From the NCBI GenBank assembly GCA_027487775.1, contig JAIYCY010000027.1, forward strand, positions 1 through 64,000: DNA of 64,000 nt, read 5' to 3'. This document shows positions 53,737 to 62,987 of this stretch, piece by piece. Every line of letters begins with the position of its first letter. Position 1 is the stretch's first letter. The notes under the pieces were generated by a model, which searched no databases, had not been told where the DNA came from, and was given only the letters and a program-made list of their open reading frames with translations. Position numbers and translations under genes: made by a program. This DNA comes from Planctomycetaceae bacterium. Its GTDB lineage: Bacteria > Planctomycetota > Phycisphaerae > Tepidisphaerales > Tepidisphaeraceae.

Positions 53737-53990
53737 CGCAAATACCTTCCGACCCCATTCGGGGTCTATCGTCCGCTCCCGCGGACTCATTTCCGACAGC
53801 CGAACGCTTTGAGAGTGAATCAACACTTCAAAGCGACTCGACCAGCCTCATCCGATGTTCGCCTGCAATCAGATTGCTGACGAATGCACCGGCACAGGCT
53901 TTGGCGGATACCAAAAACCATCGGCGGGCCGAACCTTTCGACCCTGTCCCGTCTCGATTCTCTGCCTCAATCAGCAAAGTCGAGCCCCAA

Positions 53991-54020
53991 ATTGTAACCG
54001 AAGCCCGCCCGATTGATCAA
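53991..54020 (-). promoter_or_regulatory. Candidate promoter of rpsB-tsf
   Basis: On the minus strand TTGATC (54020-54015), 18-bp spacer, TACAAT (53996-53991). Transcription would start near 53984, giving a leader of about 250 bases before rpsB. No gene lies in that leader. Confidence 0.55.
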
Positions 54021-54111
54021 CCCGCAAAAAACGCCGATTTTCCTCAGTAGATATCCCCAAATTCAACCACTTTCGCACCATCCCGTGAAAGTCGCGACGC
54101 TGATTCACGAA

Positions 54112-55329
54112 TCAACGCTGGTAAATCGGCAGATACCCATACGGGAGCGACAACACCGACACAAAGACCGCCGTCGAATAAACCGGGCTCACGCCGCCAC
54201 GATCACCCTCACGCGGTGTCCACCAGGCGAGATCTCCCTCTCGCTTCACGCGACGCAGGGCCTCAGCTCGCGCCATCGCATACCACTTCGCCCAGTGCTC
54301 TCCGCCTCGCATGTACTGAACCGGCGCGGCGTAGAAACTCCCATACGTAAACCACTCGTTGTCCCGACCGAATCGATCAAACAGAAACTGCCCCGCTAGA
54401 TCGATCATCGGATCGTCATAAATCCCGCAAACCTGCAACGAATAAATCGCCGCCGCCGTCCTCGCAAAACCCGCCGTGCCTCCTCCTCGCTGATAGCTAA
54501 AGCCCCGCTCACGCTCACGCCAACACGCTCGCACGTACGCCACCCCTCGATCTATCGCATCCTGCGGAACCAAAAGCCCACCGTTCCGCGCCACCCGCAA
54601 CGCCACCAGCTGCAATACCGTCACCGACACATCATGATCCACCGGCCTCGGCTGATACCGCCATCCCCCCGACTCGTGCTGACTCGCAAGGATCAACGCG
54701 ATCGCACGCTCCAACGCCGGCCTCAGACGCTCATCTCGCACCTGCCCGTAAAGCTCTCCCAGCACGATCGTCGCGATCCCATGACCATACATGTTCTGCT
54801 CGCCCGTGGGCGCTGCGATGTACCCGTCCGAACGCGCACAACTCAACAGAAAATCAAGCCCTCGACGAAGCGGCTCACCATACGGACCCTCGTCCGGCAA
54901 GTGACCCGACGCCATGAACGCATGCAACACATACGCCGTGATCGCCGCCCGATGCGAGTCCCGCGCGAACGAACCGTCGGGCCTCTGCTGCTGCGCGAGA
55001 TAACGCAACGAACCCTCAATCACCGACTCCGTCTCATCATCCACCACCGGCATCAACACATCAGATGTCTTCTCCCCAAACGACACCTCCGCCGCCGTCG
55101 ATGAAGTGGCCAACACGACAGCTGACGATTCTCCTGCGCTGTCATCCGCGAAAAGCCTCGCGTCATTCTCCAAGACGCGCGCACCGGAAAGGCTCGCACC
55201 CAAGAAGATCGCAGCGATGCTGATCGTCGAGAGATGACGCACAATACGCCCGAACCATCCATGCGATCTGCTCGGATGCCTTATCCCGCGATCTGTTGCG
55301 CGTGAAACTGATTGATCAATGTCGATCAT
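54112..55329 (-). CDS. Prenyltransferase/squalene-oxidase-repeat exported protein
   Basis: 405 residues with a membrane or signal segment near 28-50 (IVRHLSTISIAAIFLGASLSG). The body is an alpha/alpha-toroid with repeats such as VIEGSLRYLAQQQRPDGSFA, GLDFLLSCARSDGYIA, AIALILASQHESGGWRYQP and AIDRGVAYVRACWRERERGFSYQRGGGTAGFARTAAAIYSLQ. It lacks the DxDD or DDxxD catalytic motifs of cyclases, so it is probably a structural or binding member, as is usual for such genes beside BatA-like clusters. Its ATG overlaps the preceding stop by four bases; last gene of the cluster. Confidence 0.8.
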   Translation of the reverse strand: MIDIDQSVSRATDRGIRHPSRSHGWFGRIVRHLSTISIAAIFLGASLSGARVLENDARLFADDSAGESSAVVLATSSTAAEVSFGEKTSDVLMPVVDDETESVIEGSLRYLAQQQRPDGSFARDSHRAAITAYVLHAFMASGHLPDEGPYGEPLRRGLDFLLSCARSDGYIAAPTGEQNMYGHGIATIVLGELYGQVRDERLRPALERAIALILASQHESGGWRYQPRPVDHDVSVTVLQLVALRVARNGGLLVPQDAIDRGVAYVRACWRERERGFSYQRGGGTAGFARTAAAIYSLQVCGIYDDPMIDLAGQFLFDRFGRDNEWFTYGSFYAAPVQYMRGGEHWAKWYAMARAEALRRVKREGDLAWWTPREGDRGGVSPVYSTAVFVSVLSLPYGYLPIYQR

Positions 55330-58196
55330 GGGTTCTCCCGTTCGGAGGCAAGGGCACGCAGGTAGGCCTCGATGAGCTCGGCATACTCGGCGGCGTATCG
55401 ATCCCCCTGAGACTGCTCCAACGCCGCACGCTCTCGCTCCGGCAATCCTGCAAAGGCCCCGCGACCGCCCCGATCTGCCCCGGCGACGGGGTCGGCGGAA
55501 TTGTTTCGCGAACCTTCCGCGTTCGAATCCATCGCCTGCGATGGATCCGTCGAATCCGCACGTCCGCCTGGCATGGGCTTCCCGCCCGGCCCCGTCGCCC
55601 GGCCGGACTGCGCCGACTCGGAAGACGCTTCCGCCTGACTCGCTCGCGCTTCGGCAAGACTCGCTCGCGCTTCGGCAAGACTCGCCTCGGCCGATGCCCT
55701 CGCGGATTCAAGCGCCGACTGTGCACGCCGCGACGAAGCCTGCGCGGCCGCCGCCTGACCAGCTCGCGACTCCGCCGAAGATTGCCGCAACGCCGAACGC
55801 GCCGACTCCAACGACTCCGCAATCGACGCAGCAGGCAACGCCGCTGACGACTCACCCGATGCCGATTCACCCCCCGGAAGTGAATCGCCCGACGATGCGG
55901 CTTCCTTCGATGCCGCAGATTCCTTTGATCCCGCGGATTCCTTTGATCCCGCGGATTCGCCCGACGGCTTCGAGGCTGCCTTCGAAGCATCCGCCCTGGG
56001 CTGACCGGAATCACTCGACTGATCTTGCCCTTCGTTCGTCTGCCCTTGCCCAGCTGCAGACACTTCTGCTTCCTCTGATTCTGCCTCTTGCGCCGATGCC
56101 GCTTCACGCGCGGCCGCCTGCTGTCGCGCAGACTCCGCCGCCAACGCTGCCGATGCCAACTCCTCCGGACTCATCTCCTGCGATGCCAACTCCGCACGCT
56201 CGCTCGCCTCCGCTATCGCCTCCGCCAATCGCTCAAGCTCCTCCACCGCATCACGCTCGCCTAACGACTCCCTCAGCCGAGCCATCGCGCCATCCACCTC
56301 CGCTAGCGCATCCGCCAATTCCTCCTGCGCCCGACCGCTCGCCTTCATCGCATCAGCCACCCCCTCCTTCGCATCGATCGATCCGATCGCCTCCTCCTGT
56401 GCCCGCCCGGCCCGCTCCAGCGCCTCGGCCGCCTGCTTAAGAGACTCAGGCATCGACGTCATCGACTCAGGCAACGCAGAACTCGCCTCAGATGTCTCTT
56501 GTCTCTCCCCTGGCGCTGCAACTCTCGCCTCGCGCGTTGCCGACTCCGTTTCCGTCATCGCCTCGATCGCCGACCTCGCCCGCTGCGTCGTCGATCGCGC
56601 CTCCTCCATCGCCGCACGCGATTGCTCCGTCGCTTCCCGCGCCCGGTCCGTTGCGGCACCAGCTTGCTCCTTCGCTGCACCAGCTTGCTCCTTCGCTGCG
56701 CCTGCTTGCTCCTTCGCTGCGCCTGCTTGCTCCTTCGCTGCGCCTGCTTGCTCCATTGTCGCGCGGGCGTCCGCGATCGCCTGATCTGCACGCGTCTGGT
56801 CGGTGATCGCCTCCGCGATCTCTTCACGCGCTGCCGACAGCTCTTCGATCTGATCCGCGATCGCAGCCCGCGTCGCAGGATCCGTCACGATCGCCGCCTC
56901 TGCTCCCTCCGATTGCCCGCTCGCATCCGCTTGCGATTCATCACCCGAAGCCTCTTCCTTCGACGCATCATCCGAACTGCCCAGCCCAGCCTGCGCCTCC
57001 CGCGTCGCCTTCTCCAGGGCTTCGATCGCCTCGTCCTGCGCACGCGCCGCCTGCTGACCTTTGCCGCCGGCCAGGTCCTTCTCCGCACGCTCCATCCGCT
57101 CGATCGCTTCATCCAGCGCTATCGCTGCTGATTCCGGCGTCACACCCTGATCTCGCAACGCCCGCGCCTGACGATTGAGCTCCGCCTGCGCTGGCGCTAG
57201 CCCGCGCGCCGCCTCCGCACGCTGCATCTGCCCACCCTTCTGCTTCTCTTCGTCCGGCGTCGCCTCACGCAACGCCCGCTGCTCGGCTGTCAGTCGATCG
57301 AGATTCTCAACCACATGCCGCGCCGCCGCATCGTTCCCCTCGTCATTCATCATCGCATCACGCGCCGCCTCCAACGCTGATCTCGCCTCCGCCAAATCCG
57401 GCAACGCACCGGCCACATCACCCTCCGAGATCGCCGCCCGCGCCGATTCCTGCTTGCGGCTCAACTCCGCACGCTCGATCGCTTGCCTCGCCGCACGCAG
57501 CGACTTGCGATCGCTCACGCTCGCTTCACCTTCGAGCTCTTCAAGCGCCTCCATCGCCTGCTTCGTCTCCTCGATCAATCGCTGCTGCCGCTCCCGTGAA
57601 CCCCTCAACGATCCAGGATCCACTGGCTGTCCACCCGTACGCTCCGATCGCTTGGCCACATCCTGCTCGATCACAGCCTGCGCCTCGGCCAAATCACCCA
57701 ACACCCGGCCGATCTCCTCCTTCCGACGCTCGTGGCGATACGCGGTCAACAGTCCACGCAACGTCTCGGCGGCACGACGCTGCGCCACCTGCGCTGCCGT
57801 CAACACACCCGATGTATCAACCGCCCCATTCGACCGACTCGCAGATTCCAAATGCCCCAGCGCCTCTCGCATCTCACGCTCACTCACCCCCGCCAGCATC
57901 AACCGCGTCGCCGCCAGTCGCTGCACCGCGTCATCACTCACTCCACTTTCCGCCAACTCATCCAGCGCACGCGCGATCTGCCCTGCAATCTCGATCGTCC
58001 GATCCTGCGCCCGCGCCTGACGTACCGAAAGCTCTCGAGCACTCGGTGCAGCCTCCTCACGATCCATCGCACCGTCAGGCTGACGAGCCATCGCCTGCGA
58101 TCCGAGAATCGCGTGCGATCCACACACCATCCATGGCATCATGGCGATCGCCAACACCGCCCGACGCTTTCGTTGTAGCTCATGCATCGCCTTCAC
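55326..58196 (-). CDS. Giant Ala/Glu-rich coiled-coil exported protein
   Basis: 956 residues. Signal-like N-terminus (RKRRAVLAIAMMPWMVCGSHAI). The rest is almost entirely helical, rich in Ala, Glu, Gln, Ser and Arg, with heptads throughout, including five near-identical EQAGAAK repeats at about residues 480-515 and Ser/Ala-Glu repeats (SLAEARA; SAGSKE) towards the C-terminus. No catalytic domain. Four-base stop/start overlaps on both sides tie it to its neighbours, indicating coordinated production. Likely a periplasmic scaffold of the BatA-like complex; the role is inferred from position only. Confidence 0.75.
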   Translation of the reverse strand: MKAMHELQRKRRAVLAIAMMPWMVCGSHAILGSQAMARQPDGAMDREEAAPSARELSVRQARAQDRTIEIAGQIARALDELAESGVSDDAVQRLAATRLMLAGVSEREMREALGHLESASRSNGAVDTSGVLTAAQVAQRRAAETLRGLLTAYRHERRKEEIGRVLGDLAEAQAVIEQDVAKRSERTGGQPVDPGSLRGSRERQQRLIEETKQAMEALEELEGEASVSDRKSLRAARQAIERAELSRKQESARAAISEGDVAGALPDLAEARSALEAARDAMMNDEGNDAAARHVVENLDRLTAEQRALREATPDEEKQKGGQMQRAEAARGLAPAQAELNRQARALRDQGVTPESAAIALDEAIERMERAEKDLAGGKGQQAARAQDEAIEALEKATREAQAGLGSSDDASKEEASGDESQADASGQSEGAEAAIVTDPATRAAIADQIEELSAAREEIAEAITDQTRADQAIADARATMEQAGAAKEQAGAAKEQAGAAKEQAGAAKEQAGAATDRAREATEQSRAAMEEARSTTQRARSAIEAMTETESATREARVAAPGERQETSEASSALPESMTSMPESLKQAAEALERAGRAQEEAIGSIDAKEGVADAMKASGRAQEELADALAEVDGAMARLRESLGERDAVEELERLAEAIAEASERAELASQEMSPEELASAALAAESARQQAAAREAASAQEAESEEAEVSAAGQGQTNEGQDQSSDSGQPRADASKAASKPSGESAGSKESAGSKESAASKEAASSGDSLPGGESASGESSAALPAASIAESLESARSALRQSSAESRAGQAAAAQASSRRAQSALESARASAEASLAEARASLAEARASQAEASSESAQSGRATGPGGKPMPGGRADSTDPSQAMDSNAEGSRNNSADPVAGADRGGRGAFAGLPERERAALEQSQGDRYAAEYAELIEAYLRALASERENP
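56654..56759. repeat. In-frame 21-bp tandem array inside the coiled-coil gene
   Basis: Five copies of a 21-bp unit with core GCTTGCTCCTTCGCTGC, encoding one coiled-coil heptad each (EQAGAAK). Copies differ at single positions in blocks (CACCA versus CGCCT), showing recent expansion. Confidence 0.9.
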
Positions 58197-60511
58197 CTCG
58201 ACCTTTCGCCCGAAGGCGCTGCTTCGATCGCCCGGCCCACATCGTCAGCCAACTCCTCCTGACGACGTTCCAGCTCATCAATCTCATTCATATAATCTCC
58301 CAACCGACCCAATAAGGCCGCCCGCACCTGCTCCTCTGTGCCGATGATCAGCGTCTGCATCGCGCTCCGCGTCGTCGAACCGGCAAGGTCGGTCGCCTCG
58401 ATCCACCACTCCAACCGATCCCCGGGTGCGAGCGTCAACGGCGAAAGCTCAAACCGATGCTCTCGCGTCTCCTCAAGACTCACCTCACCCCGCCCCGTAT
58501 CCACAAACAAGTCCACCGACTCCGCAACCTCCGCACGCGCTGCCTCGATCGACTCCTTCGATGCAAACAGAACCTCCCGAGGCACGCTCTTAAACTCCTT
58601 CTCGCCCGGCGGACGCCACGACATCCGCAGGCCCGCACGCCCCAACTCCTCACGCAACTCGATCCGTATCGGATGCAGACCCGCTCGCAACTCCAACGAT
58701 CGCGAATCCGCCCGGCCCCAGTTGTAGGATTGATCCCACACAAACGTCTCGCCCACACGAATCGTCACACGATCATCCACCTCAACCCGAAACTCGTATC
58801 GACCCGACTCCGCTGCATTGAGCCAACCCTCGTACCGCGCAAGAAAATGATCCGCCTCAACCCCCTCCGCAGGTGATTCCCCCGCATCCATCGCGGGAAG
58901 CGCACCCCGCATGTCCCTCGCCACCGCACCCGGCGCAGAATCGTTGAAGTATCGAAGCCACAGCCCATCCCCACGCATCTCCCGACCCTTCATCGATCCG
59001 CTTCGCACATAACGCAACCTCAACGCCGCAAGCCCTACGTCATCGCTCGCCTGCCCCACCACACGCGGCGATGCCCACGCCGTCACCCATCGCTCCCCCG
59101 CTTCTTCCAACACCCCGGAACCCGACCGCAACGTCACGTTCGGCGCAACATCCGCCTCCTGTCGCAGTGGAACCTCATAAGGCTCGAGCGAGGTAAACCC
59201 TCTTGCATCACGCAGCAAGACGCGCATCGATACCGTCGTCGGATCCAATTCCATCGCATGCGCACTCCCGATCTGCATTGAGCCCTCCCCTGAACGATCC
59301 GCAAGCGCGGTCAAGCGATGCTCCCGACCCGAAGGCAGTTCGACAAGCCGACTCGATTCGAGATCGATATCTCCGTCGGATTCGACCATCACCCCAAGCC
59401 GACTCCCCACCAGGATCGAAAGCTCGCCACGTGGCAAACGCTCCGCCAAGCGCCGCGTATAGCTCGGCGGGGTCGCGGTCCAAGTCACTTCACGCGGCTC
59501 AGGCGGAACAACAACTTCCACACCATGACCAACGCTCGTCGCGTCATTCAATTCGACCGAATATCGGATCGACTCGATCGCTTTCGGAATCACCGCCCTG
59601 AACACACCCGGCGATTCCGGAATCGGCAACAAATCAATCTGCACCTCACCGGCACGCCTCCCGCGATTCGCGCTACTCACGCCACCCTGTTTGAGCGCCT
59701 CCTTCTCGCCAGTCGCTCCGTTCACATCCACCAGAAGACGTCCGCTCGCCGGGATCACGCCCGACGCCCGCACGTCGATCACGATCCGATCACCTCGAAC
59801 CACCGCATGATCCGTTGGCGTGAGCAATTCGATCCGCGTGGCCGTCGGTCGATCGATGCCAGGCACCAGTAACGCTCGCATCAAAAGTCGCGCCCCCGAT
59901 TCGCCCGCTTCGATCGTCGCAAACCCGAACGCAAAAACGCCGATCCCCATACCGATCAGCCATCGACGCGCCGGTACAGGATCGACCACGCTCGACAACG
60001 AAACACTCCTCAGCAGTCGCGCCGCCTGCGCGATCGTCTGACCCATCAACATGCGCGACCCAAACCCCAACGCCATGCTCGATTCCACACCAGGCCCCTT
60101 CACCGATTCACGCCCCGACGCCATCCGAAACAAAAACTGCTCTGCTGAAATAATCGAACTTGACGACTCCAAAACCTTCGACTCCGCCAGTAGCGCCGCA
60201 CCCTCAATGTCCATCGGCGATCTCCATATCGGCCACGCCTCACGAACAATCAGACGCCCCATCCACACAACCGCCCCAACGCACGCGATCACACGCAATC
60301 CATAGCTCAACCCCACCACCGCATCCAGCAGCATCACCGCACCAAGCCAGCCCACGCACAACAGCACCACACGCGACATCAAGTGCAACATCGTCGTCCG
60401 CAGCGACGCCGCCCGAATCGCATCCAGCCGCGCGCGCACAAACTCCGCGTCGTCCAATCCAACCTCGGTCGGCGGACGCTCAGAATCGGCTGTTCTCATC
60501 GTCATCGACAT
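58193..60511 (-). CDS. Membrane protein with PA14-like domain (DUF4175-like)
   Basis: 772 residues. Two membrane helices near 45-90 (VVLLCVGWLGAVMLLDAVVGL, VIACVGAVVWMGRLIV) and a third near 170-190, then a long periplasmic part of beta domains. Residues about 515-660 resemble a PA14 domain (WLRYFNDSAPG...FLARYEGWLNAAESGRYEFRVEVDDRVTIRVGE...LRAGLHPIRIELRE), a carbohydrate-binding fold. Short C-terminal coiled coil. The N-terminal layout matches DUF4175-type proteins of vWA/BatA clusters. Overlaps the coiled-coil gene by four bases. Confidence 0.78.
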   Translation of the reverse strand: MSMTMRTADSERPPTEVGLDDAEFVRARLDAIRAASLRTTMLHLMSRVVLLCVGWLGAVMLLDAVVGLSYGLRVIACVGAVVWMGRLIVREAWPIWRSPMDIEGAALLAESKVLESSSSIISAEQFLFRMASGRESVKGPGVESSMALGFGSRMLMGQTIAQAARLLRSVSLSSVVDPVPARRWLIGMGIGVFAFGFATIEAGESGARLLMRALLVPGIDRPTATRIELLTPTDHAVVRGDRIVIDVRASGVIPASGRLLVDVNGATGEKEALKQGGVSSANRGRRAGEVQIDLLPIPESPGVFRAVIPKAIESIRYSVELNDATSVGHGVEVVVPPEPREVTWTATPPSYTRRLAERLPRGELSILVGSRLGVMVESDGDIDLESSRLVELPSGREHRLTALADRSGEGSMQIGSAHAMELDPTTVSMRVLLRDARGFTSLEPYEVPLRQEADVAPNVTLRSGSGVLEEAGERWVTAWASPRVVGQASDDVGLAALRLRYVRSGSMKGREMRGDGLWLRYFNDSAPGAVARDMRGALPAMDAGESPAEGVEADHFLARYEGWLNAAESGRYEFRVEVDDRVTIRVGETFVWDQSYNWGRADSRSLELRAGLHPIRIELREELGRAGLRMSWRPPGEKEFKSVPREVLFASKESIEAARAEVAESVDLFVDTGRGEVSLEETREHRFELSPLTLAPGDRLEWWIEATDLAGSTTRSAMQTLIIGTEEQVRAALLGRLGDYMNEIDELERRQEELADDVGRAIEAAPSGERSR

Positions 60512-60580
60512 GGCGGTCCATCTCCCATCCTACGATCGATCCATTCGCAATCACTCGTCGTTTCGGACCTCGACACAAAA

Positions 60581-62977
60581 CTACCGCAGTTGCCACCGCC
60601 TCCTCAGAAACCACTCCAACGAAAAAAACAAAAGAACCAAAATCAAAGCCCAAAAGCTCGACCAGACCGGCGACTCAATCATCGATCTCACCGGCGCGCG
60701 TCGCGATTCAATCAATCGGGGAAGGTCCGCCAATTGTGGCTCACGCACCGCAAGCCCACCGCTCTCACTCGCGATCGCTTCCAGCATCGTCATGTCCAGC
60801 GAAACTCGCGACAACTCCGACATCGGCTCAATCACATTTACGCTCGCAGCACCCTCGTCACGACCCTCCACACGCAGCTCCGCCCGACCCGGAACACTCG
60901 CCGTCCATTCACCAACATAACTGCCCGGCTGATCCGCGATCGACTGCATCGCCACGCGCCGACTCGATCCGTCCGCCTCACGCACCACCATCATCACCGA
61001 CGGCTCACGCAGCGGGTCGAGGCCTTCGTCTAACAGCCGCGCGACGATCTTCACCCTCCCGCCAGGCTCGATCTTTCGAACCGATGGCAGAATCCGCGTC
61101 CGCTTGGAATCGCCCAGTAGATTCGCCAGCGTCATTCGTGTCACGATCTGACCCCACAAACGCGCATGCAGTCGATCTCCCTCGTTGCGACGAACACGCC
61201 AAAGCTGATCCGTCGCAATCAAAAGCGTCTGTCCCAGTCCATAAGGCTGCAGAATGACCAGCGGCTCACCTTCATCCGCTCCCTCTGCCGTCTGCACCAA
61301 CACCCGCGCCGCAGGCCTCGCACGACCAACCCGCGCATGCCAGAAAATCTCCGGCAGCCTCGCCCACGTCGCAGCATCAGCCGCGTCATTCGCTTCCAGC
61401 CTCAGCATCCCGTCACCCGCACCAAGATTCGTCCGCATCCATCTGACACCGCTACGACGCTTGGCCTCCGACACCGCCGATGACTCCGACACCCCACGCA
61501 GCGGAATCTCCGTCGGCACCAGCGGCTCCATTGCCGTTCCCCGAAACGTCTGCGGCATCCGCTCCCGACCCGCAACCATCACCAGCCCACCCCCAAGCTC
61601 ACCCACAAACCGCTCGATCATCTGCAATTGCCTCGCAGAAAAATCACTCGCGCCCACATCACCCAACACCAGCAAATCATAACCCGCCAGACCCGACGCA
61701 CCACCCATCTCATCCGGAAAGCCCGACAGATAAGGCGATCCCTCGATCAACGCGATCCCAGCATCACCCGATGTCAACACACACTTCAACTCCACTCGAC
61801 GATCACGCAACAACGCCGCCTGCGCATACTTAAACTCCCAACGCGGCTCACGCTCAACCCACAACACGCGAATCTTACGACCCACCACCTCCAGCGGCAC
61901 ATTCATCACGTTATTCGCCGACGATGCTTCACCTTCCATCTCATCCACCACCAGCCTCACCGCTTCCGATCCCGCTTCCTCAGGCGCAAATCTCAGCGTC
62001 ACACGTTGCCGCGAAGAACCGTCCAGCGTCACACGCTCCTCCGCCACCTGCACGTCACTGCGATACCCGCGCATACGCACCTGACGACCCTCAAATCCCG
62101 GCGAGGCGACCTCCACTTGCAACGAAAGCTCGTCATCCACAAAACCCACCTCAGGCCCCTCCGCCCGCACGATCGCCACGTCCGCACGATCCACAACGCC
62201 CACGCCCCACGCAAATATCGGCACGCCACGTTCTCGCGCCATCCGCGCCACACGCATCGGCTCAACCCCACGTGTGTTCACCCCATCACTCACCACCAGC
62301 ACCCCCGTCAATTCCGCCGCCCGTGCCGGCTCGATCACCTCCGCCAACGCCTCACCGATCGCGCTCGCGGTCGATTCCACGCCGTCAGAGATATGAAGCC
62401 TCGTGTCGCCTCCGCGCGACTCATCCGAGTCTCTTGCAATCGGTTCACTCGATCGTGCAAATCGACGCAATTCGACACGATGCGATTTCTCCAACGTCTC
62501 CAATAGCCGCAACCGCTCGCCGAACATCGCCTCATGCACCAAATCAATCCGTGACGCCTCAGATGCCCCAGATGCCCGCGCACCATCCTCACCCATCACC
62601 GCCAACAATCGTGCGCGATCCTCCTCGCTGAGCCGCTCATCCACCTGCCCCATGCTCGCACTGTCATCAATCAACACCACCAAACGACGCATCACCGCCC
62701 CACTCAACTCAAGCTGCAACACCGGCCGCGCTAACAACAGCACCAACACCGCCAGACCCGCCGACCGCAAGCCGATCAGCACCCCACGCCGTCTTCGCGT
62801 AAGTTCCGCTTCACGTCGATACGTCCAAACCCCAATCCCCACCACCGCAATCCCCAACAGCACCACCAACCACATCGGAAAGCCCGTCGCCACAACGCTC
62901 ACACGCTCGATGCGACCTCCGTCGATCGAGCCGGGCGAAACCCATTGCAGCAAGCCCAACATCATGCGTTCAACCAT
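60581..62977 (-). CDS. Membrane-anchored vWA domain protein (BatA/BatB-like)
   Basis: 798 residues from ATG 62977; the frame to 63037 overlaps the preceding gene. Two N-terminal membrane helices (about 19-75), a vWA domain with MIDAS motif in VVLIDDSASMG (about 100), VLVVSDGVNTRG and WGVGVVDRADVAIV, then a glutamine-amidotransferase-like segment (DLLVLGDVGASDFSARQLQMIERFVGELGGGLVMVAG) and beta domains, and a terminal membrane helix followed by Arg residues. Same architecture as large periplasmic vWA proteins next to MoxR/DUF58 genes. It lies 10 bp after the partial gene upstream. Confidence 0.85.
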   Translation of the reverse strand: MVERMMLGLLQWVSPGSIDGGRIERVSVVATGFPMWLVVLLGIAVVGIGVWTYRREAELTRRRRGVLIGLRSAGLAVLVLLLARPVLQLELSGAVMRRLVVLIDDSASMGQVDERLSEEDRARLLAVMGEDGARASGASEASRIDLVHEAMFGERLRLLETLEKSHRVELRRFARSSEPIARDSDESRGGDTRLHISDGVESTASAIGEALAEVIEPARAAELTGVLVVSDGVNTRGVEPMRVARMARERGVPIFAWGVGVVDRADVAIVRAEGPEVGFVDDELSLQVEVASPGFEGRQVRMRGYRSDVQVAEERVTLDGSSRQRVTLRFAPEEAGSEAVRLVVDEMEGEASSANNVMNVPLEVVGRKIRVLWVEREPRWEFKYAQAALLRDRRVELKCVLTSGDAGIALIEGSPYLSGFPDEMGGASGLAGYDLLVLGDVGASDFSARQLQMIERFVGELGGGLVMVAGRERMPQTFRGTAMEPLVPTEIPLRGVSESSAVSEAKRRSGVRWMRTNLGAGDGMLRLEANDAADAATWARLPEIFWHARVGRARPAARVLVQTAEGADEGEPLVILQPYGLGQTLLIATDQLWRVRRNEGDRLHARLWGQIVTRMTLANLLGDSKRTRILPSVRKIEPGGRVKIVARLLDEGLDPLREPSVMMVVREADGSSRRVAMQSIADQPGSYVGEWTASVPGRAELRVEGRDEGAASVNVIEPMSELSRVSLDMTMLEAIASESGGLAVREPQLADLPRLIESRRAPVRSMIESPVWSSFWALILVLLFFSLEWFLRRRWQLR

Positions 62978-62987
62978 TCCAAATCGT

